Below, in pieces: positions 46,651 through 58,159 of a stretch of DNA of 64,000 bases. The notes beneath the pieces are model-generated. The model was not told the DNA's origin. It worked only from the letters and a program-made list of their open reading frames with translations, and ran no database searches. The stretch's first letter is position 1, and each line of letters opens with the position of its first letter. Source of the DNA: Xenoacremonium recifei (Eukaryota > Ascomycota > Sordariomycetes > Hypocreales > Nectriaceae); contig WOFQ01000052.1 in the NCBI GenBank assembly GCA_012184525.1, positions 1 through 64,000 of the forward strand. Direction: 5' to 3'. Both the position numbers and the translations under genes were made by a program.

Positions 46651-47173
46651 TGCCAGCTGCAGAGGTACCAGGTGCGAAGGATCAGAGACGACGTGAAGCT
46701 GCAGGAGAAGGTCTATAGGCTGAGGCCAGGACAAGTTCGGGGCTTTTTAAGGCAAGGGATCGGACCACACTGGCACTCTGTGTCTTAGTGAGACGTTTCC
46801 GAGCCTCGGTCTCGTCAAGCTTGGCCGATTTGGGTGTCGCACATGAAGGAAGACCCAGATATGTGATTCAGAAAAGCAGCAGCTTGGGTTACAGTGATGG
46901 ATTTAGTGTGCAAGAGAAGACAGAGAGTAAATGCTGGGCTGAGGTTGCGTGAACTTACGTCAAACCCTCCGAATTCCCTAATTAGGCAATCCTTCGGCCT
47001 CTACCCTCCGAACACAACACGCCGAACAAAACACCCCGAATTTTCGGATACCAGCATGCAATCCTGGCACCACTTGGCTTCATTTCCGAAATTGAATTTC
47101 TCCTTCGTGGGTCACCCGACATGGAGAGAAAACGATCACCAAACCCAGCCAAACGCACCGAACTCCCTATAAG
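46651..47173. promoter_or_regulatory. Divergent promoter with eight CCGAA motifs
   Basis: Between 46969 and 47162 there are eight CCGAA/TTCGG pentamers: 46969, 46993 (inverted), 47008, 47022, 47036, 47043 (inverted), 47096 and 47158. The three at 47008, 47022 and 47036 are spaced exactly 14 bp apart. This is far denser than the chance expectation of under one. It lies in the promoter shared by the MDR and MFS genes and could be the operator of the neighbouring Zn2Cys6 regulator. Confidence 0.5.
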
Positions 47174-48993
47174 ATGGAGGTGAACATATCCTCCCACACG
47201 CCGATGAGCATCTCGGACCAAACGTCTCATCGCCCAGCTGAATCTCCCGATAAGATGTCTGAGACCACGCAAGAGCCCCTGGCCAAGGACCCCGACGAGG
47301 CGTCGCCCAGCGGCGAAACCAGGGATCCCCCCGAGACCTCCAAACCCGATGTTGCACCCCAGACGAAGAGGGACTACCGGTTCTGGGCAATCCTGATCTC
47401 CATCAGTCTCGCAAGTCTTCTCACGGCCCTGGAAGCCACCATCACGTCGACAGCACTGCCCTCTATTATCAACGATCTCGGCGGCGGACATCTCTACGTC
47501 TGGGCCGTGAATGGTTACCTCCTCGCCGTGTAAGTAATCCAATCCAAATGAGAGCACATCTCCACAGCAAACTGACCCGACACCTCAGGACATCCCTACA
47601 GCCTCTCTATGGACAGCTAGCCAACGTCTTCGGCCGTCGCTGGCCCATGATCGTCGCAACCGCCTTGTTTGTTCTCGGCAGCGGCATCAGCGGCGGCGCC
47701 AGCAACATGAATATGATGATCGCCGGGCGAGTCATCCAGGGCCTGGGCGGAAGCGGCATCACCGTCCTCAGCGAGACCATCATTTGCGACGTCGTGCCCC
47801 TAAGGGAGCGAGGCAAGTTTCTGGCCATCGTCATGGGGATGGTCGCCCTGGGGACAGCTCTGGGGCCGTTCTTCGGCGGCTTGATCGTGCAGCACTCGAG
47901 TTGGCGCTGGACCTTCTATCTGTCACTCCCCGTGGGCGGAGCGGCTCTTGCATTTGAGATGATGTTCCTGAATGTTCGGTACAAAAAGGAGACGAGCTTG
48001 GCTACAAGATTGACGAGTATCGACTGGGCCGGGAATGCCATCTTCGTGGCCTCCATTTCATCCGTCCTTTTGGCATTGTCGTGGGCCGGATCGCAGCACC
48101 CGTGGTCATCCTACCAGATTCTCGTGCCGTTGCTTGTGGGCATGGCTGGTGTGGTTGGCTTTCTCTTCTTTGAGGGATCCCGCTTTGCCCCGAATCCCAC
48201 TATCCCTCTACACCTCTTCTCGAACCGAACATCTGTCACGGCCTTTGTCATCACCTTCTTCCACGCAATTGTCATGATGTGGGCGATATACTTCTTGCCG
48301 GTTTACTTTCAGGGTGTCCTTGGCTCGTCTCCTAGCCGCTCCGGACTCCAGATCCTCGCAACAGTCCTGCCATTGCTCCCTGCAGCGGGTATTGGAGGAG
48401 GCGGCATGACCAAGCTCGGTCGTTACAAGCCCTTCCACTTCGTCTCCTGGGCCTTCATGATTATTGGTTTTGGCCTCTTTACCCTCTTGGACAAGAACTC
48501 CAGCACTGGGGATTGGGTTGGCTTCCAGATAGTCTTGGCAGTGGGAATGGGCATGCTGATTCCCTCGCTGCTCCCCGCAGTCATGGCACCGCTGAGTGAT
48601 TCCGATACTGCATTGGCGACCGCAACTTGGTCATTCATTCGCGGTTTTGGAATGACGTGGGGGACGGCCATTCCTGCAGCCATCTTCAACACCAGGTCCG
48701 ATGAACTGGCGCCCACGCTCATCTCCGATGCCTCGCTGAGAGCCCAGATCACTGGAGGACAAGCATATGAGCATGCCACAGCCGCCTTCCTCAATTCACT
48801 GTCCCCATCATCCCGTGAGGAACTCAAAAACGTCTTTGACAAGAGTCTGCACCGGACATGGCAAGTCGCACTCGGTTTCGCTGCTGTCGGGTTCCTCTGC
48901 GTGTTCTTCGAGAAGGAGATACATATGCGGACCGAGTTGGACACTGAGTATGGAATCGAGGAGAAAGAGAAGGTGAAATCTTCTCCAGCTTAG
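47174..48993 (+). CDS. MFS efflux pump, DHA2 14-helix drug/toxin exporter type
   Basis: This is a 586-residue plasma-membrane drug:H+ antiporter-like transporter. Exons are 47174-47529 and 47589-48993, in phase. The N-terminus (~70 residues) is polar and Pro/Glu-rich. The family motifs are the first helix SLLTALEATITSTALPSI, motif A QLANVFGRRWPMI, and motif C with GTALGPFFGGLIV followed by SSWRWTFYLSLPVGG. About fourteen membrane helices can be traced. An upstream in-frame ATG set (47174, 47204, 47255) makes the exact start uncertain by up to 27 residues. Its neighbours are an MDR enzyme (divergent) and a Zn2Cys6 regulator (downstream, same strand). Export of a secondary metabolite or xenobiotic is likely; whether it serves the PKS-NRPS product is unknown. 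Confidence 0.93.
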
Positions 48994-49696
48994 ACGTGAT
49001 ATTTTAGAAGGAGCTGCTATGTCCATCCTACGAACAGGAATCAAAGACATTAAAAGCTTCGCCAAGTGAAAGTAAGCAAGCTGATCAAGTCATGTACAAT
49101 ATTACCCATTAGAACAAAGAGTTCTCTCTCTACAAACTTAATAGATTTTCTTTTCACTCAATTGATTCCATATATCAGAGCTTTGTGGACTGCAAGTTCA
49201 TTCTGTGTTCCCCAAGATAGGTTGGTCAAAGGTAGGAAACACAAAGCGTTATTGTAGCGACACACTGGAATTGGAAGAGTGTCGGAAAGAGCCGGTGCAT
49301 GGATTGATGTATTACAGGATCATGGTCTCAAACATGAAAAATCCAGGGAGTCATTATTTCTTTGAATGATTGGCCAAAACATTGGAATGGCAGCTGTTGG
49401 TTGGTGGCTTAGATAAGACGGTTGACTAAGAGTGAGCTTATTCCGACACCGAGACACTGCATCTTCAACCTTTCATCCATCGCAACAAGTCTCTGCCTTA
49501 CACTGCATCAGCCCTTCCTCACGAATCACCGTTCATTTCATTCCTTCCATTTCCCGCTAGCACATACACGGTCGTGGCCCAATTTGAGCTTTGCCCCCTT
49601 GCTCTTCATTCGGCGACTTTTCTGCCACTAGCACAAGCGTCCTTAAACACCCCGAATCCCCCAGTCCCAATCCTCCGACAACCAACCAACCCAGCC
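48994..49696. other. Intergenic region and leader of the second regulator
   Basis: This 703 bp has no gene. The frame remains open upstream of 49697 but lacks an ATG there, so it is leader sequence. Its last 150 bases are C- and T-rich, typical of a fungal 5' leader. Confidence 0.5.
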
Positions 49697-51052
49697 ATGC
49701 AACAACACCCGCGGCCGATTGCTAAGCGATCTGCCTGCGACCGGTGCCGAGAGCATAAGCTCCGGTGCTCGCGCTCCCAGAACCAGGGCGACGAACCCTG
49801 CGTGCGTTGCGTTCGCGCTGGAGCCGCCTGCGTGACGGGAGCGGCGCGGCCTTTGGGACGTCCTCGCCTCAACCCCGTGGCTCAACGCCATGAACCTCGA
49901 AGATCGCGGCATTCTGTGTTTGTCTCTATGACGGTGCCCAGATCAGCGCCCGATGCAGAGCCCCAGCCCCAATCCTCGACCGAATCTGCCCTGGATCTTG
50001 CCTCGCCGCAGAGTCGAAGCGGCAGCTCAGAAGACTCCCACAACCCGCTTACAGTAGATTCGGAGCTCTCCAGCATGTTCTTCGACGAGGGCGAGTCCCA
50101 GAGGAACACTCCGGATGCCATGGCAGACACCCTGAGTCTCGGCTTTCACAACAACACCCTCGCGCTGTCAGACCTCGTTGGCGGACCGAACTCCAGCGCG
50201 TTCGCCATGGACACACATCTCCATGACATGCACACTGGACAGCTGGCCATATCGAAAACGATGCCCAACTTGCCTGACACGAATCCTCTGGGCTTCTCCG
50301 TCGACCCTGCTTTCCAGCTCCAGTACATGCCACCCAATGCTCTGGACATCTCAAACAGATCATCAGAGGTGTCTCTCGGTCCCCCCCACGTGCTTAGCAG
50401 GCTTGCTCGCCTTAACGACGACATTGCGCGCCAATTTGCGCACCTCGAGTCTTTCGCCTGGGGCATTCCTGCCGCCAACGCCATGGCAGAATGTGTGGAC
50501 AAAGTCGAGGATCGGCAGGTCAACCCCATCCTCCAGGCACTGGAGAGCACCTCGGAGTTAGCCGCCATTATCAAGCAGGTCATCTCGCCGATCCAGGAGC
50601 ATGGCTCAACGCCCTTGAACACACCCGTCGTTCTCATGTGTTTGTCTGGCTATATCCAGTTACTGCAAATGTACAATACCATCTTCTTCCATGTTCACCG
50701 GATGCTGAGCAGCCTGCACGACGTCGTCGGCTTCTTCGACAACATGCCTGGATTCACACATATCAGCGGCTTGCCACCCATCAAGGGCGACCTATATATC
50801 AAGATCGTCGTCCAAGTGGCGCAGCACAATATCAGCAGCGTCGAACGAGTCATGGGCTTGCCGGCAGAGTTGTCTCTCTCAGCGCAGCGGGTGTCTCCAA
50901 AGAGCCTGTTCGGCTACGTGGATTCACCTGACCTATTTGAGAGCATCATGGACCAGGCTTGTAATCCTTCTGAGAAATCAGGACGAGCCCTTGTCGCATC
51001 ACTCCGGACCAATATCGGGAAAGTGCTGGGTCTCCTGAGGGAGGATGGCTAG
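49697..51052 (+). CDS. Zn2Cys6 transcription factor
   Basis: This is a 451-residue intronless regulator. I start at the ATG at 49697 (MQQHPRPIAKRS) because the open frame upstream has no ATG. The zinc cluster is C14-X2-C17-X6-C24-X10-C35-X2-C38-X6-C45, followed by ARPLGRPRLN. A Ser/Pro/Gln-rich middle leads into a helical C-terminal half (LMCLSGYIQLLQMYNTIF, VVQVAQHNISSVERVMGL) like AflR-type fungal regulators. Its layout resembles the regulator at 28883-30454. Being next to the MFS pump and MDR gene, it most likely controls those. Confidence 0.92.
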   Translation: MQQHPRPIAKRSACDRCREHKLRCSRSQNQGDEPCVRCVRAGAACVTGAARPLGRPRLNPVAQRHEPRRSRHSVFVSMTVPRSAPDAEPQPQSSTESALDLASPQSRSGSSEDSHNPLTVDSELSSMFFDEGESQRNTPDAMADTLSLGFHNNTLALSDLVGGPNSSAFAMDTHLHDMHTGQLAISKTMPNLPDTNPLGFSVDPAFQLQYMPPNALDISNRSSEVSLGPPHVLSRLARLNDDIARQFAHLESFAWGIPAANAMAECVDKVEDRQVNPILQALESTSELAAIIKQVISPIQEHGSTPLNTPVVLMCLSGYIQLLQMYNTIFFHVHRMLSSLHDVVGFFDNMPGFTHISGLPPIKGDLYIKIVVQVAQHNISSVERVMGLPAELSLSAQRVSPKSLFGYVDSPDLFESIMDQACNPSEKSGRALVASLRTNIGKVLGLLREDG

Positions 51053-51709
51053 GCGGCGCCGCCCTGTCGTTCTGGATTGAAAGAAAGAAACATCAGCAAC
51101 TTGACACCACATACCATGAACCCACGGCAGAGGCATTGTCATTGTTTCTATCGACTATGTCTCTAGAAATATAGACGGAATAACATAAAGACGATATAGA
51201 GTTGAGATCAAGGGTATCATTCTGACAAAGAAACAATACAAAGCAAAAATCGCCGTGTCCAATACCAAACTCGAAGAGCGAAGTCTTGCTTCTGCTGAAT
51301 AGACGCAGCAGCCTCTTCTTGAGGGCCCAGGCAAACGCGAGCAGTTCGCCCAAGAATGCTCGTCCCTTTGACATGAGCTCCTCTCAACGCTCAAAGCCAG
51401 ATGAGCTTGGCAATGAGAAGGAGCCGATGGCTTCTGAAGGGAATCTCATGTAGAATAGAATCCTCCATAAGTAATCCACAGAGCCAACTCCACGAGTTGA
51501 ACGCCGCGTCGTAGAAACTTGGCAAGCATCAAGGTTCCAAAGGGAAATGTAGTTAGTTGCGCCTTCGATCCGGAACGAAGCCGTCGCAACTCGTTAAAGA
51601 AGCGTCTTCCATACTACCGGTCCTCTGTCCTTTCATCATCTGTCTTATTCAATTGCGGCATCACTTTCACCGGAGTTCCCAGGACCACTATACATCATTA
51701 GCATCCGAA
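51053..51709. other. Convergent intergenic region
   Basis: This 657 bp lies between the 3' ends of the regulator (+) and the small mitochondrial-type gene (-). Short antisense frames near 51093-51394 are not protein-like. No gene is seen. Confidence 0.6.
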
Positions 51710-52183
51710 TCATCCCTCAACTCTCAACATTGTCCACCTACGCCTATCAAACAGATAATAGCTCGTCACCAACAAAATCGGCGCCGCAATAATCGTCGCT
51801 TTATACTTCCGCGCATTCGCCTTATACCGCGTCTCATACTCCTCCTTCACCCGCGCCCGCTTCTCGTCCTCGGCCGCCATCTCCGCGCGCTGCTCGGCGC
51901 GACGCAAACGTGCGGCCTGGAGTTTGGCGCTGCGGGCTTCGGCGGCGCGGAGGGAGTCGGGGTCAGGGTCGGAGGGCTTCTTTGGAGGTGCGGTAGAGGC
52001 CATGGTGGCTCGGGGTGAGGCGGGCGAGATGGGAGATGATCGGGTGCGATGGGTTGGTTGGGATTTCGAAGAGGCGGCGCGGGTGTGGAGGAGCGGCGAG
52101 TTCGAGGCGCATTGGGGTAATTGGTGTCTGAATAGACAGAGGGTATGCCTTGAGAGCATGTTTGTGGGTTGTGAGGGAGGCAT
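51710..52183 (-). CDS. Small predicted mitochondrial membrane protein
   Basis: This is a 157-residue intronless protein. The N-terminal ~50 residues are rich in Arg/Ser/His and nearly lack acids (LSRHTLCLFRHQ), like a mitochondrial presequence. Then comes a charged helical stretch (ARSAKLQAARLRRAEQRAEM, then DEKRARVKEEYETRY) and one membrane helix near residues 129-147 ending in DRRRW. Starts at the second or third Met (residue 9, or MASTAPPKK near 61) are possible. I recognise it as a conserved fungal hypothetical but know no function. A 454-bp gap separates its ATG from the end of Spt5. Confidence 0.72.
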   Translation of the reverse strand: MPPSQPTNMLSRHTLCLFRHQLPQCASNSPLLHTRAASSKSQPTHRTRSSPISPASPRATMASTAPPKKPSDPDPDSLRAAEARSAKLQAARLRRAEQRAEMAAEDEKRARVKEEYETRYKANARKYKATIIAAPILLVTSYYLFDRRRWTMLRVEG

Positions 52184-52637
52184 TGGCGCGGATTTGGTGT
52201 GTGAAGCGATGATGTAGTTGCCAGAGGACGCTCATGGTTTGGCGATGGAGCAACTTTTCATGGATGACTTATCGATAAGGCCCGACACCCAGGTCTTGCG
52301 AGGGACTGGACTAACAACATGGGACATATTCCGCACTCAGTGTAAAGATGCAAATTCTGTTCCGTAAGATTGGAAAAGTGATGTTATCGGTATTGCTCTT
52401 CAATCAGCTCGTCAATACGGGAGCGTCAGTATACAATACTGCAGAATGATTATCTCCGCTACTGCACTGCGTATCCTGTTAATCAACGAACAAGCCTTGA
52501 TTTTGTCTTTTCGAGCGGACAGCCCACCTCTCCCCTCGATTACTACTATTTTACACTTCAAACACAAACGCCAGATGCATGAATGGCCATCTTTACTTCC
52601 GAGATCCCCTCCCCGCAGAACCAATGCCTCGCCACAT
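52184..52637. other. Intergenic region between Spt5 and the mitochondrial-type gene
   Basis: This 454 bp contains the 3' flank of Spt5 and the promoter of the small mitochondrial-type gene, both minus strand. Nothing else is recognised. Confidence 0.6.
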
Positions 52638-55600
52638 CTAGTCGTCGTCCGTATACCTGGGACCGCTCGCTGCAGGGGTTTCTGGGGCACCTCCATATGC
52701 TGCGGGAGTAGGAGCACTGTAGTAGTTGGCTGCCGGCGTAGGAGCTCCGGCCGCAGGTGTAGGAGCACTCTCTGCTCCCCAGCCTCCGCCCCAGGCTCCG
52801 GGAGTGGGCGCGTTGGCTGGCGTGGGAGCCGTGTAAGCTCCGGGCGTGGGAGCGTTCATGGCACCAGGAGTCGGTGCTCCGAGCATCCCGCCAGGCGTCG
52901 GAGCATCGTAGACATTCGACGAACCAGAAGCCCCAGGAGTGTATCCCCAAGTGTCGTTGCCGCTAGCTCCTGGTGTAGGAGCAGACGCTCCCCAAGCGGG
53001 CGTCTTGGATCCCGATCCAGCTCCCCAGTCACCACCTCCGCCATAAGCCGGAGTACGCGAACCAGCACCAAAGGTGTCTCCGGGGGCGGGAGTCCGGGCT
53101 CCAGATTGCCACGCCGGTGTCCTCGAGCCAGAGCCATACGCAGTTCGGCTCCCATCGTAAGGGTTGACCGTCCTCGATCCGTCTGCCCAGGCCGGCGTAC
53201 GAGCCCCCGACATGTCCTGGGCTTTCCACGCAGGTGTGCGTCCACCAGCCATGGGAGCTGATATGATTAGCTATAGCACGCTTTGAATCAGGAACAATGC
53301 AGTACTTACTTCGGGAGCCCCATGCAGGCACTCGGTCTGATCCAGCTGCCACAGGTGTGCGAGAGCCGCCCTGCCAGCCCGGCACCCTGTCGCCTCCGCC
53401 TCGGCCAAAGCCTCCTCCAGGAGGTCCACGACCGCGGCTGTTGATGTCGATCGTCGCTCCGGTAGTCTTGTTCTTGAAGTTCAAGCTATCTCGAGGGACC
53501 GTGATCGTCTTGCCCTTCGTGTGGAGCTCGACTCGCGCGTGCGAGTCCGTCGTGTCCTTGACGATACCCAGCAATCCCTTGTAGGGACCCTTTTTGATGA
53601 CGACAGTCTGGTCGATGGCCTTATCTCGGCCAAATGACTTCGCAGGCTGAATTGGCTTATTCTCGTTGCCGTTCTTGTGAATCTTGAGGGCCGGGTTCAT
53701 CGCGTTCAGGTCAGGCCCTGACGACGCCGCGCTTACTCGGCCGCCCTTGGCTGCGACAGTGTTGACCATACCAGCCTTGGTGACGAACACACCAGCATTC
53801 TCGTTGCTGTCGTTGGTGTGGAGGAAGATGTAGGATCTGTGGATGTGGATGATCTTTCCCTGGCGTTGCTGACCGCTGGACTCCTTGACTACATCGTCAA
53901 GACGTATCTCCGAACCACTTCTGTCCGCAGCGACCGCTGTCTTCCGCTTGGGAAGTTTGTTCGCAATCTGCGAAGGCATCACTTGGCGATTGTCGCCAAA
54001 TTGATCAAGCACAACCAAAGACTCGCGATCGACCTTGACGACACAGCCGACCGTCGTAGGATCAAGCTGGACAAGGTCATGCAGCGTGTACTGGCCCAGT
54101 GAGCCTTGACCGCCAATATCGCTGGCCTCTCGCAAGTCCTTGCTAAAGACAGTGACCTCGGTATTGGTCTGGTCCGTCAACAGGGTAACGCGATCCTCGG
54201 AGATTTTGACAACCATGCCAACCTCGTCCCTGAACCTGCTCCCTCCAATGACCTTGACGTGGTCACCAATCCTGAACCGCTTACGCAGACCCTTGATGGG
54301 AACCTCAATTGTCTGGCCCTTCAAAACGCCATCCGTAACGGACATGGTGACAATGTCGCCCTGGACGCTAGTCGCTCTGCCCACCACGCCCTTTTGCTCA
54401 CCAGAGTAGACTTCGATAATGTCTCCTGGAAGGTAGGTGACCAGGGTGTTGCTGTCTTTCAAGCTGGCCGCCAGCGCCTTGAGATCGAGGTTCTCAGTTC
54501 CGTCTTCGGCATTGGAGGCGAACCTAGTCACCTCCTCCAGCGTTGGGTTGACATCCGTGACCACAAGTTGCTGGATCTTAACATCCTTAACCTGGAAACC
54601 GTTCTCGAACTCATCGCCCATATAAGTCCAGGTGTTGGTTGTTGGGTTGCCCTGAACGTGTCGTGGGTGTCGCTTTCGTGCCTCAACTTCGCTGAATAGT
54701 CGCTGTGGCGGTCGAGGACCGGCATTGCCAAAAGGTCGCTTTCGCTTGCCATCAGCAGTGAGCGGTGCCAATGCATCATCCCGCATGCCGTAATCAAGCC
54801 GAGGAATAAACCGAACTCTGGCCTCAAGACCATTTTCGGTCACATCCAGGACCTGGGCGAGATCCCCGTTATGCTTTTGCGGTCTTCGGAGTCTGACCCA
54901 AGCACCCGGCTCCAGGGTTGGTGTCTTAGTAACCCGCAGAAGCTCGGGCATGTCCTTAATCTCGACCAGAATCATCTTGGAGTGAGGATACACGTTCAGC
55001 ATGTTGTCCAGCGCCTTGAGAATGTCTGTTTGTCGTTGGGCCTCGACGTAGACGAAGCCCTTCATGACGGAATCGGTGCCTCCGCGTTCGAACGCTGCCG
55101 TGATAGCCAGCTCATCCCTAGTGCCTCGACGCTCTTCCACACGCTTCATGATGGAGAAGACAACTTCTCGCTCCTTGCCTTCCTTGCACCGGACAGCCCA
55201 GATGCTAGGATCGTCGACACTGGGAACAAGCAGGCGCTTCGGCACGATGGTAGCGTCGCCGAACCCCTTGCCCGATCGTCGATTGCCGTATCGTTGTCGC
55301 AAGATCTCTGCCTGCTTCTCTGCATCCATGCTCGCCTCCATCTCGCGACGGCGATCGAGCTCACGATGCCTCCTATCATCGTGCAGCCGGCCGCTCTCCA
55401 CCATGTCATCAGGGTGGGCGTTGTCGATGAAGTCTTCTATTTCGTCGCCGTCTTTCTCTTCGTCTTCGCCTTCGTCCTCGTCGTCGACTTCGGCTTCGAT
55501 ATCGAAGAAGGCATTGCGCCTGTCGCGGCGACGCTTACGTCGATGGCCCTGCAGATCCAAGTCAGCATTTCCTTGTCCGCTCCCTGCGGCACGAGCATTA

Positions 55601-55939
55601 TCAGTCGCATACCTGCTGGACATCTTCATCATCCTCGTCATCTTCGTCCTCGTCTTCCTCTTCCTCCTCCTCGTCGCGACCTTCGTCGTCGCCACCACCG
55701 CGACGGTCATCGTCTTCATCTTCGTCGTCGTTCACGTCTCGCGATCGTGCTGGGCGCGCATCTTCATCATCATCGTCCGCATCGTCGCGGCGTCGAGGAC
55801 TGCTGTCTCGTGCCTCGGATCTCAATTGCTCATCAGCCTCATCATCACCCGGCTCCTCGTCAGACAGGTCCGCTGGCGCAGGGTTGAAATCCTCCTCGTC
55901 CTCCGAATCGTCAAAACGAGGGGCGTCGCTGGAGGCCAT
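52638..55939 (-). CDS. Transcription elongation factor Spt5
   Basis: This is a 1061-residue nuclear protein, the large DSIF subunit that with Spt4 clamps RNA polymerase II during elongation. Exons are 55939-55613, 55548-53310 and 53257-52638, all in phase. The N-terminal ~190 residues are extremely acidic. The NGN domain lies near 225-315 (SIWAVRCKEGKEREV). KOW motifs lie near 323 (PGAWVRLRRPQKHNGDLAQV), 478 (LPGDIIEVYSGEQKGVVG), 535 (RIGDHVKVIGG), 597 and 755 (KKGPYKGLLGIV). The C-terminal repeat region from ~840 has repeated GSRTPAW and TPGA units, the kinase-targeted CTR. Length and order match the family. The upstream in-frame Met at 56167 is ignored because similarity begins at MASSDAPRF. 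Confidence 0.97.
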
Positions 55940-56422
55940 GCTGACTTTGGCTGCACCGCAGAGAAGAGCAAGACCAACTGCTCGCGCAGTATTAAAGGAG
56001 ATGAAGAATGAAGTGAAGAATGATAGAGAACAGAGTTGGGCTGGATAACAAAGAAGTCGCCAGCTTCGAGTTAAGTGAGAGCTCCAAAAGGCAGACGGAT
56101 AATCCTCGGCGGAGTTGCACTGCGCGTTAGCGGAAATAATTTTATGCACCGCGTGAACACCCTGCACTATTGTTGTGCAGCGTGCTAGCTCATAAAGACG
56201 CTTGCGCAGTTGGCACTGTGCCTCACACCCTCAGCGATGGTTGAACCTTCAGGGATATAGATACCCGGATGGCAAGTAACACTTCAAAGTCATACGCAAT
56301 AAATGGTGCTCGGTCTCGGTTAATTCTCATTGAGGACATGTCTCACACATGAAGCTGCACTTTTGCTTCAGCATTCTCTCACCTGTGACGAAGGCTCCAG
56401 TCCAAGCTGATGTACCGACAAT
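55940..56422. promoter_or_regulatory. Bidirectional promoter of Spt5 and the quinone oxidoreductase
   Basis: This 483 bp lies between divergent core genes. It shows no gene and no motif I can name. Confidence 0.4.
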
Positions 56423-57551
56423 ATGAAGGCCGTGACAATTGATGAGTTTGGCGATGGCCTTGGGCATATCAAGGTCTCTGACGTACCACCCCCTCAGCCA
56501 AAAGATGACGAGATACTCATCAAAGTCATTGCCGCCGGAGTCAACTTTGTCGATATTCTTTATGTAAGTGCCCTTCGCTTACCGTATTGCCGTATTCAAC
56601 TAACTCGATCTGCTAGGCTCAAGGAAAGCATCAGAACAACAAGAGTCTCATGCAACCACCGTTCACTCTGGGCCTCGAGTTTGCTGGTGTAGTTCTCTCA
56701 GCCCCATCTGGATCGCCCTTCAGCGCCGGTGATGCTGTATTTGGTGACGCCGCCGGGTCTTTCTGCGAGTACCTGGTCCTAAACCAAGACACTGCCTCGC
56801 TTCACAGGATCCCCACGTCGTGGAGCTTCACCGACGCGGCGGGCCTAGGCGCAACTCTCCCAGTCTCATACGGAGCCTTAGTATTACGCGGAGCTCTGAA
56901 GACTGGTGAGACGGTCTTGGTACATTCTGCAGCGGGTGGTCTCGGCCTCATGGCTGTCCAGGTGGCCAACGCGCTGGGCTGTAGGGTAATTGGCACTGCT
57001 GGGTCGCCTGCGAAATGTGCGTACGCTCGAAGTTTCGGAGCAAGCGAATGTTTCGACTATTCACGGGAAGACTGGTGGGAGAGAGTTTTGGAAGCCACCA
57101 ACGGTCGAGGAGCTGACATCATCTTCGATCCCGTTGGGCTCGTCGATCTCAGCTTGAAGTGCATTGCTCATCGAGGAAGGCTCCTTATCGTGGGCTTTGC
57201 CGGACGAGACGGCCAGATGGAGAAGATTGCCATGAACAGGTTGTTATTAAAGCAGGCTACATTGACTGGCTATGTGAGTGCTGTCTCATATCTCGAGTCC
57301 AATTCTTTGCTGACCATTACAAGCGATATGGAGAGTCTCATCGACGATATCCACACGAGAAGGAACAGATCTGGCAGGAGTTGCGGCTTCTCTTAGAGAG
57401 CGGCCAGATCAAGCCCCCCGTTTCCGAACCATACCCGTCCCTCGAGTGCGTCCCTCAAGCACTGGAGGATCTTTCCAACCGCAAGATATCGGGCAAGGCA
57501 ATCGTTCGCGTTAGTCGATCGCATGCCGAAGCACCAAGGCCGATGCTATGA
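56423..57551 (+). CDS. Zinc-independent quinone oxidoreductase-like MDR protein
   Basis: This is a 341-residue NADPH:quinone reductase-type enzyme. Exons are 56423-56563, 56617-57273 and 57324-57551, in phase, with the donor GTAAGT after DILY and GTGAGT after LTGY. The N-terminal GroES-like domain has AAGVNFVDILYAQGKHQ and LGLEFAGVV. The Rossmann motif is VHSAAGGLGLMAVQVA, and the C-terminal part has GRGADIIFDPVG. Neither the catalytic nor the structural zinc cysteines are present. It looks like an ordinary housekeeping member, divergent from Spt5. Confidence 0.92.
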
Positions 57552-58159
57552 CCATAACGGGCCGAGAACACATCTTGCTATGTTACGACAAGAGGCTTCT
57601 TTAGAGCTATTCGCTCACCAAGAAGAAAATATTGCAGGTAAGTATAGTGGTTAGTTTGCGCTAGGAGTCAATATTCGGGCTTGATGTTTTCCCCTCTCAA
57701 ATGAGACCGCAATGTGGGAAATTGCTTTTCAACGAGAATTCAAATTGGTTGTACCTGGTATAGGATCTCTATGCTCCTTAGCTCAGACTCCAGTTCCCGC
57801 AATGCAACTCCTCATCTCCTGTTGGGCTCGTAACCGTCGTTCATGTTCTCGCATGACCAGATCGATTCGAAGAGAGAGTGGCGAACCCGAAGGCTTCCTC
57901 TTCCCTTCCAAATTCCAGCGTTTCTTTTCCCCATATACCGCTTTTGTCATTCCCGGCGTACTTCCCTATGTAGTCTTCAAAGGCGTCGTCAACTCGTTCC
58001 AAGATGTTGTTCGTAACGCACCCTCCATAACTCCAGGCTTTCTCGTACAGCATGACCGTTTGTTGCCAACCAGGTCTAAATGGTTTCAAGCAAGTAGTGT
58101 TGAGGTAGGACGCCGACGCCCGAGCAATGTATGGCATCCTCATATTCCGGTAAAAGCGC
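57552..58159. other. Convergent intergenic region
   Basis: This 608 bp lies between the 3' ends of the quinone oxidoreductase and the WD40 gene. Two overlapping open frames (57712-58167 plus, 57841-58188 minus) show no family features. They are best explained as untranslated sequence. Confidence 0.55.

Noticed and set aside
53818..56011. Long plus-strand open frames of 197, 338 and 315 codons inside Spt5
   Set aside because: They are antisense to the well-supported Spt5 exons and overlap each other in different frames. Their repetitive hydrophobic or Arg-rich content mirrors the acidic repeats of Spt5.
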